A DNA stretch of 64,000 nt from an uncultured Bacteroidia bacterium (GCA_902789245.1 CADAND010000012.1:1-64000), one strand, 5' to 3'. Shown: positions 43,212 to 51,971, numbered from the stretch's first letter. The notes: a model not told the origin generated them from the sequence alone. Made by a program: numbers and translations.

Positions 43212-44319
43212 GTTCTTCTCCGACGACGTCGGATCCTTCATGCGCTCCCCGGTGCGCGAGATCTTCAAGAAAGTGGATCTCTCGGCGATCTATTCCTTCG
43301 CCGGCGGCTACCCCGACGCGGCCACCTTCCCCATCGACGACATCCGCCGCATCAGCGCGCAGGTGCTCGAAAAATACGGCGCCAAGGCGCTCCAGTACGG
43401 AGCGACGCAGGGTGTGCCGGAGCTGCGGGAAGTCATCGCGCGCCGCTACGGCGTGGCGCTGGAGAACGTCCAGATCACGACCTCCTCGCAGCAGGGCATC
43501 GACGTCTGCACGCGTGTGCTCATCAACCCCGGCGACGTCGTCCTGACCACCGCCCCGACCTACCTCGGCGCCCTGCAGTCCTTCAAGTCCTATCGCGCAG
43601 ACATCCGCATCCTGGGAGAGTACAAAGGAAAGGCGAAGTTCTGCTACGTGATTCCCGACTTCCAGAACCCGAGCGGGGAGACGATGACGCTCGAAGAGCG
43701 CCAGGAGCTGGTCGCGCTGGCGCGCGAACAGGATTTCCTCATCGTCGAAGACAGCCCGTACCGCGAGCTGCGCTACAGCGGCGAGCCGGTGCCGACCATC
43801 TACTCGCTCGCGCCCGAGCGGACCCTCCACCTGGGCAGCTTCTCCAAGATCTTCGCCCCGGGCTTCCGTCTCGGCTGGATGCTCGGCCCCGTGGAGCTGC
43901 TGGACCAGATCTACGTCTGCAAGCAGTCGCTGGACCTCTGCCCGCCCATCCTGGACCAGTACATGGCCGCGGAATTCATGGGCAGCGGCGCCCTCGACGC
44001 CAACCTGCAGAAGAGCATCGCCCTCTACCGCACCAAGCGCGACCTGATGCTCTCGCTGCTCGCGAAATACATGCCGGAAGGCGTCCGCTGGACGCACCCG
44101 GAGGGCGGCCTGTTCCTCTTCCTGACCCTGCCGGAAGGCTTCGACACCGTAGCGCTCTACGACCGCGCCCTGTCGGCCGGGGTCGCCTACGTGGCCGGTT
44201 CCTTCTTCTATCCCGACGGCTCGCACCGCAACACGATGCGGATGAATTTCTCCTTCCTGGACGCATCCCGGATGGAGGCCGGCATCAAGCTGCTCGCGCA
44301 AGTCATTCAGCAAAAGTAA
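43198..44319 (+). CDS. PLP-dependent class I/II aminotransferase, candidate N-succinyl-DAP aminotransferase
   Basis: 373 residues, fold type I. FAGGYPDAATFPID, QYGATQGVPELREVIARRYG, VIPDFQNPSGETMT (PLP-binding), SFSKIFAPGFRLGWM (Schiff-base Lys) and a C-terminal MRMNFSF. Sequence style is that of the LysN/2-aminoadipate group, broad-specificity enzymes. Because it overlaps dapF and dapC is otherwise missing, it probably supplies the DapC step, transferring an amino group from glutamate to N-succinyl-keto-pimelate. This is inference from context. Confidence 0.85.
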   Translation: MKYDKFFSDDVGSFMRSPVREIFKKVDLSAIYSFAGGYPDAATFPIDDIRRISAQVLEKYGAKALQYGATQGVPELREVIARRYGVALENVQITTSSQQGIDVCTRVLINPGDVVLTTAPTYLGALQSFKSYRADIRILGEYKGKAKFCYVIPDFQNPSGETMTLEERQELVALAREQDFLIVEDSPYRELRYSGEPVPTIYSLAPERTLHLGSFSKIFAPGFRLGWMLGPVELLDQIYVCKQSLDLCPPILDQYMAAEFMGSGALDANLQKSIALYRTKRDLMLSLLAKYMPEGVRWTHPEGGLFLFLTLPEGFDTVALYDRALSAGVAYVAGSFFYPDGSHRNTMRMNFSFLDASRMEAGIKLLAQVIQQK

Positions 44320-44336
44320 TTCAATCCCCAAAACCC

Positions 44337-45041
44337 ATGAAAAAATACAGCATTCTGATCCTTGTGGCGCTGCTCGCTCTCGCAGCCTGTCAGCCCAAAA
44401 CCGCCTCGGACACGGCCACGTTCGGCCTGCTGGGCGATGTGAAAGAAGTTTTCCTCTATGTGCTGGACCCGGACGAGGAAGAGACCGGCAGCGTGGAAGG
44501 CTCGCTGGAGTACACCTTTGACGCGCAGGGCCGCGTGACCCAGGATGAGTACGGCCACACCTATCAGTACGACGCAGACGGCCTGCTCACCAACAGCCGC
44601 GTTCCCGGCACCGAGATGCTCAGGGACCAGAACGGCCGCCTCACCTCCTACGACAGCACCTCCTTCGACGACTGGGGCGAGGAGGATTTCGATATCATGG
44701 ACTTCTTCAAGGCCAAGTACAGCTATGACGCCAAGGGCCGCCCCGTGACCGAGGAGCTCAACGGCTGGGAGTGGGAGAGCACCCGCACGAACTACTTCGA
44801 GGGCGACAAGGTTTATCCTTCCTCCACCACGTTCGTGAGCGCCTCCGAAGGCTGGAACGAAGAAGGCACCATCACCTACACGTACACGGAGTTCGACGCC
44901 AGGGGCAACTGGATCGAGCGCACGGTCCGCACGGAGACCAAGAGCTGGGAAGAGCCCTGGGAGGAGAACATGGAGCCGGAAGTCGAGACGGAGGTCTCCG
45001 AAGTCCGCCAGCGCCGCGTCATTTCCTATTGGTCTGAATAA
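44337..45041 (+). CDS. Lipoprotein with YD/RHS-like repeats
   Basis: 234 residues. The signal peptide MKKYSILILVALLALAAC ends in a lipobox (LAAC). The mature region contains short repeats of the form YTFDAQGRVT, YQYDADGLLTN, YSYDAKGRPVTEE and YTEFDARGNWIERT, resembling YD/RHS beta-hairpin repeats. Very acidic. Possibly a surface-anchored structural or binding protein. It follows the aminotransferase by 17 nt, with no clear functional link. Confidence 0.75.
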   Translation: MKKYSILILVALLALAACQPKTASDTATFGLLGDVKEVFLYVLDPDEEETGSVEGSLEYTFDAQGRVTQDEYGHTYQYDADGLLTNSRVPGTEMLRDQNGRLTSYDSTSFDDWGEEDFDIMDFFKAKYSYDAKGRPVTEELNGWEWESTRTNYFEGDKVYPSSTTFVSASEGWNEEGTITYTYTEFDARGNWIERTVRTETKSWEEPWEENMEPEVETEVSEVRQRRVISYWSE

Positions 45042-45051
45042 TTGATTCCGG

Positions 45052-45621
45052 ATGCCGGTCTTACGCATACGGACTGCCCTGTCGGCGGCACTTCTGGTGC
45101 TGCTGACAGCCTGCACGTTCCGGCCGTCGCTTCAGCAGCAGGTCGAGCAGCGCCTCACCTTGCTGAGTCGGACCGCCGAGCTGGGGACCGTCGAATATAC
45201 CGTCCGCAAAGCCGTCCGCGCCCGCGACGAGGGCGATTGGTTCAAGATCGGCAACCGCCGCATCCTCTTCTCCTGCACGGCCTACATCAAGGCCGGCATC
45301 AACCTGGAGCAGCTGTCGCTGGACAAGGTCGTAGTGGACGAGAGCACGCGCTCCGTCTCGCTGGTCCTGCCCCACGCGACGGTCCTCTCCATCAATCTGC
45401 CGCCGGAGGAGATCCGCCTCGAGTACGAGGATGTGACGGGCTTCCGCCAGAAGTTCAGCGACCAGGAGCGCCAGGCCCTGCTGAAGCAGGGGGAGCGCGA
45501 CATCGTCCGGGACATCCCCTCGCTGGGGATCCTCGCCGAGGCGGAGGAGAATGCGCTTGAGTTTTTCCGCCCGATGCTGGAGCAGATGGGCTTTAAGAAC
45601 GTCCAAATCAGTTTCGAATGA
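45052..45621 (+). CDS. DUF4230 family protein, copy 1
   Basis: 189 residues. N-terminal hydrophobic segment ending in LLTAC (possible lipobox), then VEQRLTLLSRTAELGTVEYTVRKAV and a repeated-strand region (FSCTAYIKAGINLEQLSLDKVVVDE, VSLVLPHATVLSINLPPEEI), as in DUF4230. It is paired with a second DUF4230 gene overlapping by 4 nt (ATGA). Function unknown; the conserved architecture (signal/TM plus a periplasmic domain with a C-terminal helix) suggests an envelope complex of two related subunits. Confidence 0.8.
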   Translation: MPVLRIRTALSAALLVLLTACTFRPSLQQQVEQRLTLLSRTAELGTVEYTVRKAVRARDEGDWFKIGNRRILFSCTAYIKAGINLEQLSLDKVVVDESTRSVSLVLPHATVLSINLPPEEIRLEYEDVTGFRQKFSDQERQALLKQGERDIVRDIPSLGILAEAEENALEFFRPMLEQMGFKNVQISFE

Positions 45622-46253
45622 GCAAAGGCGCCCGCATACCGCTTCGCTACCTGCTGCCGCTCACGCTGCTGCTGGCCATCGTTCTGGTGCTGCTGCTCGA
45701 ACCCCGGCGGATGCAGCGCAGCCGCGAACTGGAGATTGAGCGCACGGCGGCCATCGTGGAGCAGGTGCGCAGCATCGGCGAACTGTCCAGCGCCGGCTTC
45801 TACGAGGAGCTGGTGCTGACCGACCGGGACGAGTCCTATTTCAGCGAACTGATGCGCGCCAGCGGCCTGAGCCGCCTGACCGGGAGCGGCGATTTTGTGA
45901 TTATCTGCAAGGGGCGCGTGCGCGCCGGATTCGACCTGACCAAGATCCAGGAGAGCGATTTCTCCTTCTCCGGCGACACCCTGCGCCTGATCCTCCCGCC
46001 TGTGGAAATCCTGGACGTGGTGCTCAACCCCGCCGATTATGAGCACTTCTCCGGCCACCGGACGCACGAGGAGACGACGGCTATCCTGCTGCAGGCCAAG
46101 CAACGCCTGCGCTCCGACGCCATCCGCGAGGGCATCCTGAACCAGGCGGAGCTCTCCGCCGAAGCCCACCTCCGGCGCCTCCTGTCCGCCATGGGTTACC
46201 GGGAGGTACTCATCACCTTCAGCAAGGAGTATCCGTTCCGGCCCGGGGAATAG
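45618..46253 (+). CDS. DUF4230 family protein, copy 2
   Basis: 211 residues with one N-terminal transmembrane helix (LRYLLPLTLLLAIVLVLLL). It shares the pattern of copy 1: VIICKGRVRAGFDLTKIQESDFSF, LRLILPPVEILDVVLNPADYE and a C-terminal helix ending MGYREVLITFS (compare MGFKNVQISFE in copy 1). Tandem paralogs in a coupled operon, probably co-functioning at the inner-membrane surface. The transcript ends in a strong terminator at 46289. Confidence 0.8.
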   Translation: MSKGARIPLRYLLPLTLLLAIVLVLLLEPRRMQRSRELEIERTAAIVEQVRSIGELSSAGFYEELVLTDRDESYFSELMRASGLSRLTGSGDFVIICKGRVRAGFDLTKIQESDFSFSGDTLRLILPPVEILDVVLNPADYEHFSGHRTHEETTAILLQAKQRLRSDAIREGILNQAELSAEAHLRRLLSAMGYREVLITFSKEYPFRPGE

Positions 46254-46288
46254 CTTGCATTTCCGTCATGCCCGACCTTTTACCAGTC

Positions 46289-46318
46289 ATGCCCGACCTG
46301 ATCGGGCATCTTTTTTTT
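46289..46318 (+). terminator. Rho-independent terminator
   Basis: Stem ATGCCCGA/TCGGGCAT followed by eight T, 35 nt after the DUF4230 copy 2 stop. An upstream partial copy of the left arm (ATGCCCGACC, 46268) suggests repeat origin. Confidence 0.85.
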
Positions 46319-46337
46319 GTGTATTCAAAAAAAGTTG

Positions 46338-46345
46338 TATCTTTG
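46338..46345 (+). promoter_or_regulatory. Promoter box TATCTTTG for tRNA-Val
   Basis: Exact TAnnTTTG, 11 nt upstream of the mature tRNA 5' end, as usual for Bacteroidota tRNA genes. Confidence 0.65.
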
Positions 46346-46356
46346 CAGTCCCATTC

Positions 46357-46431
46357 GAGGCTTTAGCTCAGTTGGTTCAGAGCGCTTGCTTGACAGGCAA
46401 GAGGTCAGCAGTTCAAATCTGCTAAGCCTCA
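46357..46431 (+). tRNA. tRNA-Val (anticodon GAC)
   Basis: 75 nt cloverleaf. Acceptor GAGGCTT/AAGCCTC; D-arm GCTC...GAGC; anticodon stem CTTGC/GCAAG with loop TTGACAG giving anticodon GAC (reads GUC/GUU valine codons); variable AGGTC; T-arm AGCAG-TTCAAAT-CTGCT; discriminator A. CCA is not encoded. The overlapping reading frame is spurious. Confidence 0.95.
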
Positions 46432-46436
46432 CTACC

Positions 46437-46466
46437 AAAAATCCCCGCCACTCTGGCGGGGATTTT
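46437..46466. terminator. Bidirectional terminator between tRNA-Val and GH43
   Basis: Stem AATCCCCGCC/GGCGGGGATT with T-tracts on both strands (TTTT on plus, TTTTT on minus). It serves both the tRNA and the convergent minus-strand GH43 gene. Confidence 0.8.
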
Positions 46467-46471
46467 CGTGT

Positions 46472-48082
46472 TTATTTCCTCCGGGCGAAGACGAAGTCCT
46501 CGAGCTCGCACAGGGAGCGGTCCGGGGTGTCGGATTCGAAGACGAAGTAGAGGGCGTGCTTGCCTTTCATCTTCGCGGCTTTGCGGACGCGGGCGCATTT
46601 CTGGACGACTTGCTGCGGCTCGCGGCCGCTCAGCTTGATGACGCCGAGGCGGGTGCCGTGGCGCGGGTGGTCGGCCATGATGACGATGCGGCCCCTGACG
46701 CCCTGGGGCAGCAGGCGAAGCAGCAGTTTCTTCGCCCGGGCGGCCTTCAGGCCGTCGAAGTTGAAGTACTTGTATCCGACGACGGAGCCGGCGGTGTTGT
46801 TCACCACCGGGTTGTGGCTGACGCGCAGGTCGTACGGGTCGCCCTCGCCGTCCCAGCTGAGGCGCAGCGGCTCGATGTAGGAGCCGGAGTACTTGTTGCC
46901 GAGGTTGTCCTTCTCGGCCGGCCGGGGACCGGTGAACCAGCAGGCGATGCCTGCGGAATGGCGCTCCAGCGGGTTGAGGCCGCCGAGCTCGAAGCCCTCG
47001 GAGGTGTATTCCGCCTCGGAGATCTCTACCTTGCCGTCCGGGCCCTCCGTGACCTTGACCTCGATCGGAGCCACCATGGCCTGCCGGTCGAAGCCGCCGA
47101 GGCCCGCCTGGCGGTGGTAGAAGATGTACCACTGGCCCTTGATCTCGCAGATGCTGCCGTGCGTGTTGCCGCCCGGCGCGGCGGTATAGATGGGCCGGCC
47201 GTCCTCGTCCACGTCACGCCCGCGGGCGTCGATCACCGTGCCGCCGTAGGTCCAGGGACCCAGCGGGGAGTTGCTCCAGGCCCAGGCGAGGGTATTGTTG
47301 GCCTCGGGCAGGCCGAAGTCGCCGTCCGCCGTCCAGCGGCTGTACACGAAGACGTATTTATCCTTGATCTTGCGGATGGAAGAAGCTTCGAAGAAGCGGA
47401 ATTCGCCGCTCTGGTTGAGGTGGGAGACCATGTCCGTGACGACCTGCGCGCCTTTCTTGACGGTGCACATCGTCTCCGGATCGAGCTCGGCGCCGAAGGA
47501 CTGCTGGAAGCCCCAGTAGCCATAGACGCGGCCGTCGTCGTCAATGAAGGCGGCCGGGTCGAAGCCCAGCACGCCGACGGTGCGGCGGGGGTTCTTCGGA
47601 TCCCAGTTGCAGACGGTGAACGGTCCGTCCGGCCGGTCGGCGCGGGCGATCATGGAGTTGCGCCCGGGGGCCTGGGTGTTGGGATACAGATAATAAGTTT
47701 TCCTGCCGTCCGGGCCGACTTTCTCCACCACGTCGGGGGCGTAGAGGATGTCTCCCTTGCCGTCCGGGTTGAGGGGCTCCCCGTTGGCGTCCAGGCGGGA
47801 CTCGAAGATCACGCCGTCGAAGCGCCAGTGCTGCAGGTCGTCCACGGAAGCGGACCACACGACCTGGTTGCGGCCGCAGTAGGTGGTCTGCTCGATGTCG
47901 TGGGAGCCGTAGATGTAGACGCGGTACTGGCCGGGGTTGTCGGGATCCTCGAAGATGTAGGGCTCGCCGTCCGGGATGTATTCCCACAGGGGAAGGTAAG
48001 GGTTGGCGGCGCCGGCGGTGGCGCAAATCAGGAAGGCGCCGCCCAGCAGGGCGGCCAGACGGGAGAACAGCGGGTGTTTCAT
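46472..48082 (-). CDS. Secreted GH43 glycosidase with C-terminal carbohydrate-binding-like module
   Basis: 536 residues with a signal peptide (MKHPLFSRLAALLGGAFLICATAGA). The propeller catalytic domain spans about 30-350: PYIFEDPDNPGQYRVYIYGSHD and ILYAPDVVEKVGPDGRKTYYLY (acidic residues of the N-terminal blades), GVLGFDPAAFIDDDGRVYGYWG (Asp), and FRFFEASSIRKIKDKYVFVYS (acid Glu). Beta-sandwich CBM6-like module at about 400-536. Subfamily unknown; typical substrates are arabinoxylan or arabinan. Monocistronic, since the NlpC gene upstream is separate. Confidence 0.88.
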   Translation of the reverse strand: MKHPLFSRLAALLGGAFLICATAGAANPYLPLWEYIPDGEPYIFEDPDNPGQYRVYIYGSHDIEQTTYCGRNQVVWSASVDDLQHWRFDGVIFESRLDANGEPLNPDGKGDILYAPDVVEKVGPDGRKTYYLYPNTQAPGRNSMIARADRPDGPFTVCNWDPKNPRRTVGVLGFDPAAFIDDDGRVYGYWGFQQSFGAELDPETMCTVKKGAQVVTDMVSHLNQSGEFRFFEASSIRKIKDKYVFVYSRWTADGDFGLPEANNTLAWAWSNSPLGPWTYGGTVIDARGRDVDEDGRPIYTAAPGGNTHGSICEIKGQWYIFYHRQAGLGGFDRQAMVAPIEVKVTEGPDGKVEISEAEYTSEGFELGGLNPLERHSAGIACWFTGPRPAEKDNLGNKYSGSYIEPLRLSWDGEGDPYDLRVSHNPVVNNTAGSVVGYKYFNFDGLKAARAKKLLLRLLPQGVRGRIVIMADHPRHGTRLGVIKLSGREPQQVVQKCARVRKAAKMKGKHALYFVFESDTPDRSLCELEDFVFARRK

Positions 48083-48110
48083 GTCGTTTGGTGTTATCGT
48101 GTATTGTGTG

Positions 48111-48974
48111 TCATCGCACCCGGAGGCGGTCGCCGAGGTGGAGGATGGATTTCTTCGTCAGGCCGTTCATCTCCATCAGGGAGTCCACGGAGATGTCGAA
48201 CTTGCGGGCGATCTTGCCGAGGGTGTCGCCGCCGCGGACGGTGTAGAACTCGGCCGAGGAGGCCTCTTCGGTGCGCCAGGTGCCGTCGGCGTTCAGGAGG
48301 AAGTCGCGGTCGCCGGCCGGCTCCTTGTACTTGCCGTTCTCGTCCAGGAAGGCCCAGGTGCCGTCCGGGAAGAGGACCAGCGTCCGCTCGGTCACGGCAT
48401 TGATCACGGAGTCGCGGGCGGCCCCCGTCTTGCTGCGGAGCAGCCCCGGCAGGTCCACGTGGTCCGCCGGCTCTTTGTCCTTTTTCTTCTTCTCTTTCAC
48501 CTTTTCTTCCGGCGGGAAGTCGGGCAGGATGCGGCGCACGCCGAGGAAGCGCTGCGCGTAGTACGGCTCGTTGATATGGGAGATGGTGACGCCCGAGCTG
48601 GAGGCGTGGATGAAGGTGAAATTCTTGTTCAGGCTGTCCGCCGCGATGAAGATGCCCACGTGTCCGGGGGTCTTCTTGGTGCTGCGCCCGCCGAAGCCCT
48701 TGACCTCCCGGCCGTTCTTGGCCTGCTCGGAGGAGGTGCGGGAGAGCTTATAGCCGAATTGCTTGAAGACGTAGCAGGTGAAGCCCGTGCAGTCGAAGCT
48801 CTCCGGGCCGTTGCCGCCGTATTTGTAGGGCTTGCCCAGGTGCTGTCCGGCCTCCTTGATGATGGCGTCGGCGACCTGGCGCGGGTTTTCCTGCGCGGAG
48901 TCCGGCGTCTGGGCTGTCAGCGGACCGGAGCAGAGCAGCAGCAAGGCTGCCATGAGGTGGAGGCGGAATCGCAT
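48111..48974 (-). CDS. NlpC/P60 peptidase with C-terminal LysM
   Basis: 287 residues, secreted (MRFRLHLMAALLLLCSGPLTAQ). NlpC/P60 domain at about 30-155: catalytic Cys in ESFDCTGFTCYVF, His in TPGHVGIFIA and a third polar residue in FTFIHASSSGV. The usual LRPGDLVFF strand between NGREVK and GHVGI is shortened here to GFGGRSTKKT, an odd deletion near the active site. A Lys-rich linker is followed by a LysM motif at the C-terminus (YTVRGGDTLGKIARKFDISVDSLMEMNGL). Likely cell-wall peptide hydrolase. ATG 48974 is chosen because a promoter box sits at 48981-48988. Confidence 0.9.
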   Translation of the reverse strand: MRFRLHLMAALLLLCSGPLTAQTPDSAQENPRQVADAIIKEAGQHLGKPYKYGGNGPESFDCTGFTCYVFKQFGYKLSRTSSEQAKNGREVKGFGGRSTKKTPGHVGIFIAADSLNKNFTFIHASSSGVTISHINEPYYAQRFLGVRRILPDFPPEEKVKEKKKKDKEPADHVDLPGLLRSKTGAARDSVINAVTERTLVLFPDGTWAFLDENGKYKEPAGDRDFLLNADGTWRTEEASSAEFYTVRGGDTLGKIARKFDISVDSLMEMNGLTKKSILHLGDRLRVR

Positions 48975-48980
48975 ATCGTA

Positions 48981-48988
48981 CAAATATA
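48981..48988 (-). promoter_or_regulatory. Promoter box TATATTTG for the NlpC/P60 gene
   Basis: Exact TAnnTTTG on the minus strand, 6 nt before ATG 48974, excluding the upstream ATG at 48992. Confidence 0.6.
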
Positions 48989-49052
48989 GCAAGAATTATG
49001 CGTACGTGTTCTTTCAAATGGACCGGAAAATCCGGGATACGCGGAAAATTGC

Positions 49053-49060
49053 TATCTTTG
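49053..49060 (+). promoter_or_regulatory. Promoter box TATCTTTG for the M24 peptidase
   Basis: Exact TAnnTTTG, 8 nt before ATG 49069. It rules out in-frame extension upstream. Confidence 0.6.
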
Positions 49061-49068
49061 TCTTTGCT

Positions 49069-50481
49069 ATGTTTGAAAAACAGGTCTATATCGCGCGTCG
49101 TCAGGAGCTGCTGAAGCGCATGGAAGGACAGCGGGGCATCGCCCTCTTCCTCGGGAATGTGGAATCTCCCGCCCAGTACGGAGACAACTGCTACAAATGG
49201 CGCCAGGACAGTAACTGGCTCTATTTCTTCGGCATCGACGAGCCGCGCTTCGCGGCCACGATCGACCTGGAGACGGGGCAGGAGACGGTCTATGCCGACG
49301 ACTTCAGCCTCGACGATATCATCTGGATGGGCCCCATGCCCTCCGTCCGCTCGCTGGCAGACAGCGTGGGCGTGGCGAACACCGCCCCGTACGACGCCCT
49401 CGCGGCGGCGCTGAAGGGCCGTCAGGTGCATTTCCTGCCCGCTTCCCGCCACTACAACCAGCTGCTGCTCTCCAAGCTGCTCGGGCTCCGGCCCGAGGAG
49501 ACCGTGAGCGCGGGCAAGGCCGGCTGCGCCAAGGCTTCCGAGCCGCTGGTGCGGGCCGTCATCGAGATGCGCCTCATCAAGGATGAGCGCGAGATCGCGA
49601 GCATCGACGCCGCCTGCAACCTCGGCTTCGAGATGCACACCATCGCCCGCCGCGGCATCCGCCCGGGCCGCATCGAGCAGGAGATCGTGGGCGATATGGA
49701 AGGCCTGGCCCTCGCGAAGGGCTGGGGTGTCAGCTTCGCCACCATCCTCACCCAGCACGGCGAGATTTTCCACTGCCACAGCCACGAAATGCCTGTCGAG
49801 CCGGGCAAGCTGATGGTGATCGACGCCGGCGTGGAGGCGAACGACCACTACGCTTCCGACTTCACCCGCACCTATCCGACTTCCGGCCGCTTCACGCAGA
49901 AGCAGCGCGATATCTACCAGACTGTCTATGAGTGCAACGAGCTGGCGTTCAGCATGATCCGCCCGGGCATCGCCTACCGCGACGTCCACCTGGCGGTGGC
50001 CGAGCACATGCTCGACAACCTGCGCCAGCTGGACCTGGTGCGCGGTGACCTGGCCGGTATGGTCGAGGACGGCATCGCCGGGCTCTTCATGCCGCACGGC
50101 CTGGGGCACAACATGGGCCTGGACGTGCACGACATGGAGGATCTGGGCGAGAACCTGGTGGGCTACGGCGAGGGCCAGACCCGCTCCCCGCAGCTCGGCC
50201 TGGGCAGCCTGCGCATGGCGCGCGTGCTGCAGCCGGGCCACGTCATCACCGACGAGCCGGGCATCTACTTCATCCCGGCCCTGATCGAGCAGTGGAAGAA
50301 GGACGGCGCCGACGGCGGCCGCGTCAACTACGCAAAACTGAAGGACTACTTCGATTTCGGCGGCATCCGCCTCGAGGACGACGTGCTCGTGACCGAGGGC
50401 GGCGCGCGCCGGCTGGGCGCCAAGCGCCTGCCCATCGCGCCGGACGAGATCGAAACGATTATGCAAAACGAACAAATTTAG
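49069..50481 (+). CDS. Xaa-Pro aminopeptidase-like M24 metallopeptidase
   Basis: 470 residues. N-terminal aminopeptidase P domain (IALFLGNVESPAQYGDNCYKWRQDSNWLYFFG) and a C-terminal pita-bread fold with the five metal ligands in VIDAGVEANDHYASDFTRTYP (two Asp), GLGHNMGLDVHD (His), DEPGIYF (Glu) and RLEDDVLVTEGG (Glu). Cleaves N-terminal residues before proline; cytoplasmic. The fabG ATG lies 4 nt after its stop, so co-transcription is likely. Confidence 0.93.
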   Translation: MFEKQVYIARRQELLKRMEGQRGIALFLGNVESPAQYGDNCYKWRQDSNWLYFFGIDEPRFAATIDLETGQETVYADDFSLDDIIWMGPMPSVRSLADSVGVANTAPYDALAAALKGRQVHFLPASRHYNQLLLSKLLGLRPEETVSAGKAGCAKASEPLVRAVIEMRLIKDEREIASIDAACNLGFEMHTIARRGIRPGRIEQEIVGDMEGLALAKGWGVSFATILTQHGEIFHCHSHEMPVEPGKLMVIDAGVEANDHYASDFTRTYPTSGRFTQKQRDIYQTVYECNELAFSMIRPGIAYRDVHLAVAEHMLDNLRQLDLVRGDLAGMVEDGIAGLFMPHGLGHNMGLDVHDMEDLGENLVGYGEGQTRSPQLGLGSLRMARVLQPGHVITDEPGIYFIPALIEQWKKDGADGGRVNYAKLKDYFDFGGIRLEDDVLVTEGGARRLGAKRLPIAPDEIETIMQNEQI

Positions 50482-50485
50482 AGAT

Positions 50486-51223
50486 ATGAGCTTACTGGAA
50501 GGAAAAGTCGCCCTCATCACGGGCGCATCCCGGGGCATTGGCAAGGCCATTGCCCTCCAATTTGCCGCCGAAGGGGCGGACATCGCATTCACCGATATCA
50601 AGGTTAACGAAGATACCGTAAAGGAACTGGAGGCGCTTGGCGTCAAGGTGCGCGCGTATGCATCCAACGCCGCCGACTTTGCCCAGACCCACGAGACCGT
50701 GGAGCAGATTCTGGCCGACTTCGGCCACATCGACATCCTGGTCAACAACGCCGGCATCACACGTGACGGTCTGATGCTCCGCATGGACGAGGCCCAGTGG
50801 GACGCCGTCATCAACGTGAACCTCAAGTCGGCCTACAACTACATCCACGCGGTCACGCCCATCATGGCGCGCCAGCGCGGGGGCAGCATCATCAACATGT
50901 CCTCCGTGGTGGGTGTCAGCGGCAACGCCGGCCAGTGCAACTATTCCGCGTCGAAGGCGGGCCTGATCGGCCTGGCCAAGTCGATTGCCAAGGAGATGGG
51001 CCCCCGCGGCATCCGCGCCAACTGCATTGCCCCGGGCTTCATCATTTCCGACATGACCGCCGCCCTCCCCGAGGAGGTGCGCGAGGCTTGGGTCAAGCAG
51101 ATTCCGCTGCGTCGCGGCGGCACGCCGGAGGACGTCGCCAAGGTGGCGCTCTTCCTCGCGAGCGACCTCTCCTCGTATGTCAGCGGACAGGTCATCCACT
51201 GCTGCGGCGCGATGAACTGCTAG
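50486..51223 (+). CDS. fabG: 3-oxoacyl-ACP reductase
   Basis: 245 residues, short-chain dehydrogenase. NADPH site TGASRGIGKAIALQFA; NNAGITRDGLMLRM; catalytic Ser-Tyr-Lys in NMSSVVG and QCNYSASKAGL; FabG-type C-terminus (LSSYVSGQVIHCCGAMNC). Reduces beta-ketoacyl-ACP in fatty-acid elongation; other SDR substrates are possible, since no other fab genes are adjacent. Confidence 0.9.
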   Translation: MSLLEGKVALITGASRGIGKAIALQFAAEGADIAFTDIKVNEDTVKELEALGVKVRAYASNAADFAQTHETVEQILADFGHIDILVNNAGITRDGLMLRMDEAQWDAVINVNLKSAYNYIHAVTPIMARQRGGSIINMSSVVGVSGNAGQCNYSASKAGLIGLAKSIAKEMGPRGIRANCIAPGFIISDMTAALPEEVREAWVKQIPLRRGGTPEDVAKVALFLASDLSSYVSGQVIHCCGAMNC

Positions 51224-51227
51224 CCGG

Positions 51228-51971
51228 ATGGACCCCCGCCTGAACTCCTTAAGCTTGAAAACTTCCCTCTCGGCCCTGCTGGACCTCGTCCTGCCGAGAG
51301 TGTGCGTGGTGTGCGGCCGTCCCCTCATTCCGCAGGAGCGGCATCTCTGCCTGGAGTGCCTCTCCGACCTGCCGGAGACCCGCTATGCCCCGCTCGGCCA
51401 CAACCCGATGGCCGATCGTTTCAACGCTAAGATTCAGGTCGATGAATATGAGCCGTATGCGTATGCTGCGGCTCTTTATCATTATCGGGCAGAGTCCGGC
51501 TACAAGAAGATCTCCCAGGCGCTCAAGTACCACCGCAACTTCGGCGCGGGCCGCTGGGCCGCCGGGTTGCTGGGGGAGCGTCTGGCCGCTTCGCCGCTCT
51601 ACGCGGACGTGGACCTGGTGGTCCCCGTGCCGCTGCACTGGGCCCGGCGTTGGGAGCGCGGCTACAACCAGGCGGCCGTGATCGCGCGGGAGGTGGCGCG
51701 GGTGCTCGGCGCGGCTTGCGCGGAGCGCCTGCTTCTGCGCCGCCGCCGCACCCGCAGCCAGACGCATCTGCACGGCGAGGCCAAGGCGGCCAATGTCGCG
51801 GACGCCTTCACGCTGCGGGCGAAGGAAGTCCCCGCAGCACGGCATATCCTGCTGGTGGATGATGTGTTTACGACGGGCGCCACGCTGGCGGCCTGCCACC
51901 GGGCTCTGCGGCGTGCCTATGGCCCACAGGTCCGCATCTCCGTCGCCACCCTCGCCGCCGTCGGCGAATAA
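51228..51971 (+). CDS. ComF-family phosphoribosyltransferase-like protein
   Basis: 247 residues. N-terminal double zinc ribbon CVVCGRPLI and LCLECLSDL, then DLVVPVPLHWARRWERGYNQAAVIA and the PRPP loop HILLVDDVFTTGATLAACH. Homologous to ComF/GntX proteins involved in natural transformation or DNA uptake in other bacteria; the role in Bacteroidota is not established. Spaced 4 nt from fabG. Confidence 0.88.
   Translation: MDPRLNSLSLKTSLSALLDLVLPRVCVVCGRPLIPQERHLCLECLSDLPETRYAPLGHNPMADRFNAKIQVDEYEPYAYAAALYHYRAESGYKKISQALKYHRNFGAGRWAAGLLGERLAASPLYADVDLVVPVPLHWARRWERGYNQAAVIAREVARVLGAACAERLLLRRRRTRSQTHLHGEAKAANVADAFTLRAKEVPAARHILLVDDVFTTGATLAACHRALRRAYGPQVRISVATLAAVGE

Noticed and set aside
46317-46550. 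A 77-codon plus-strand frame over the tRNA gene
   Set aside because: It lies across tRNA-Val and two terminators; no protein evidence.
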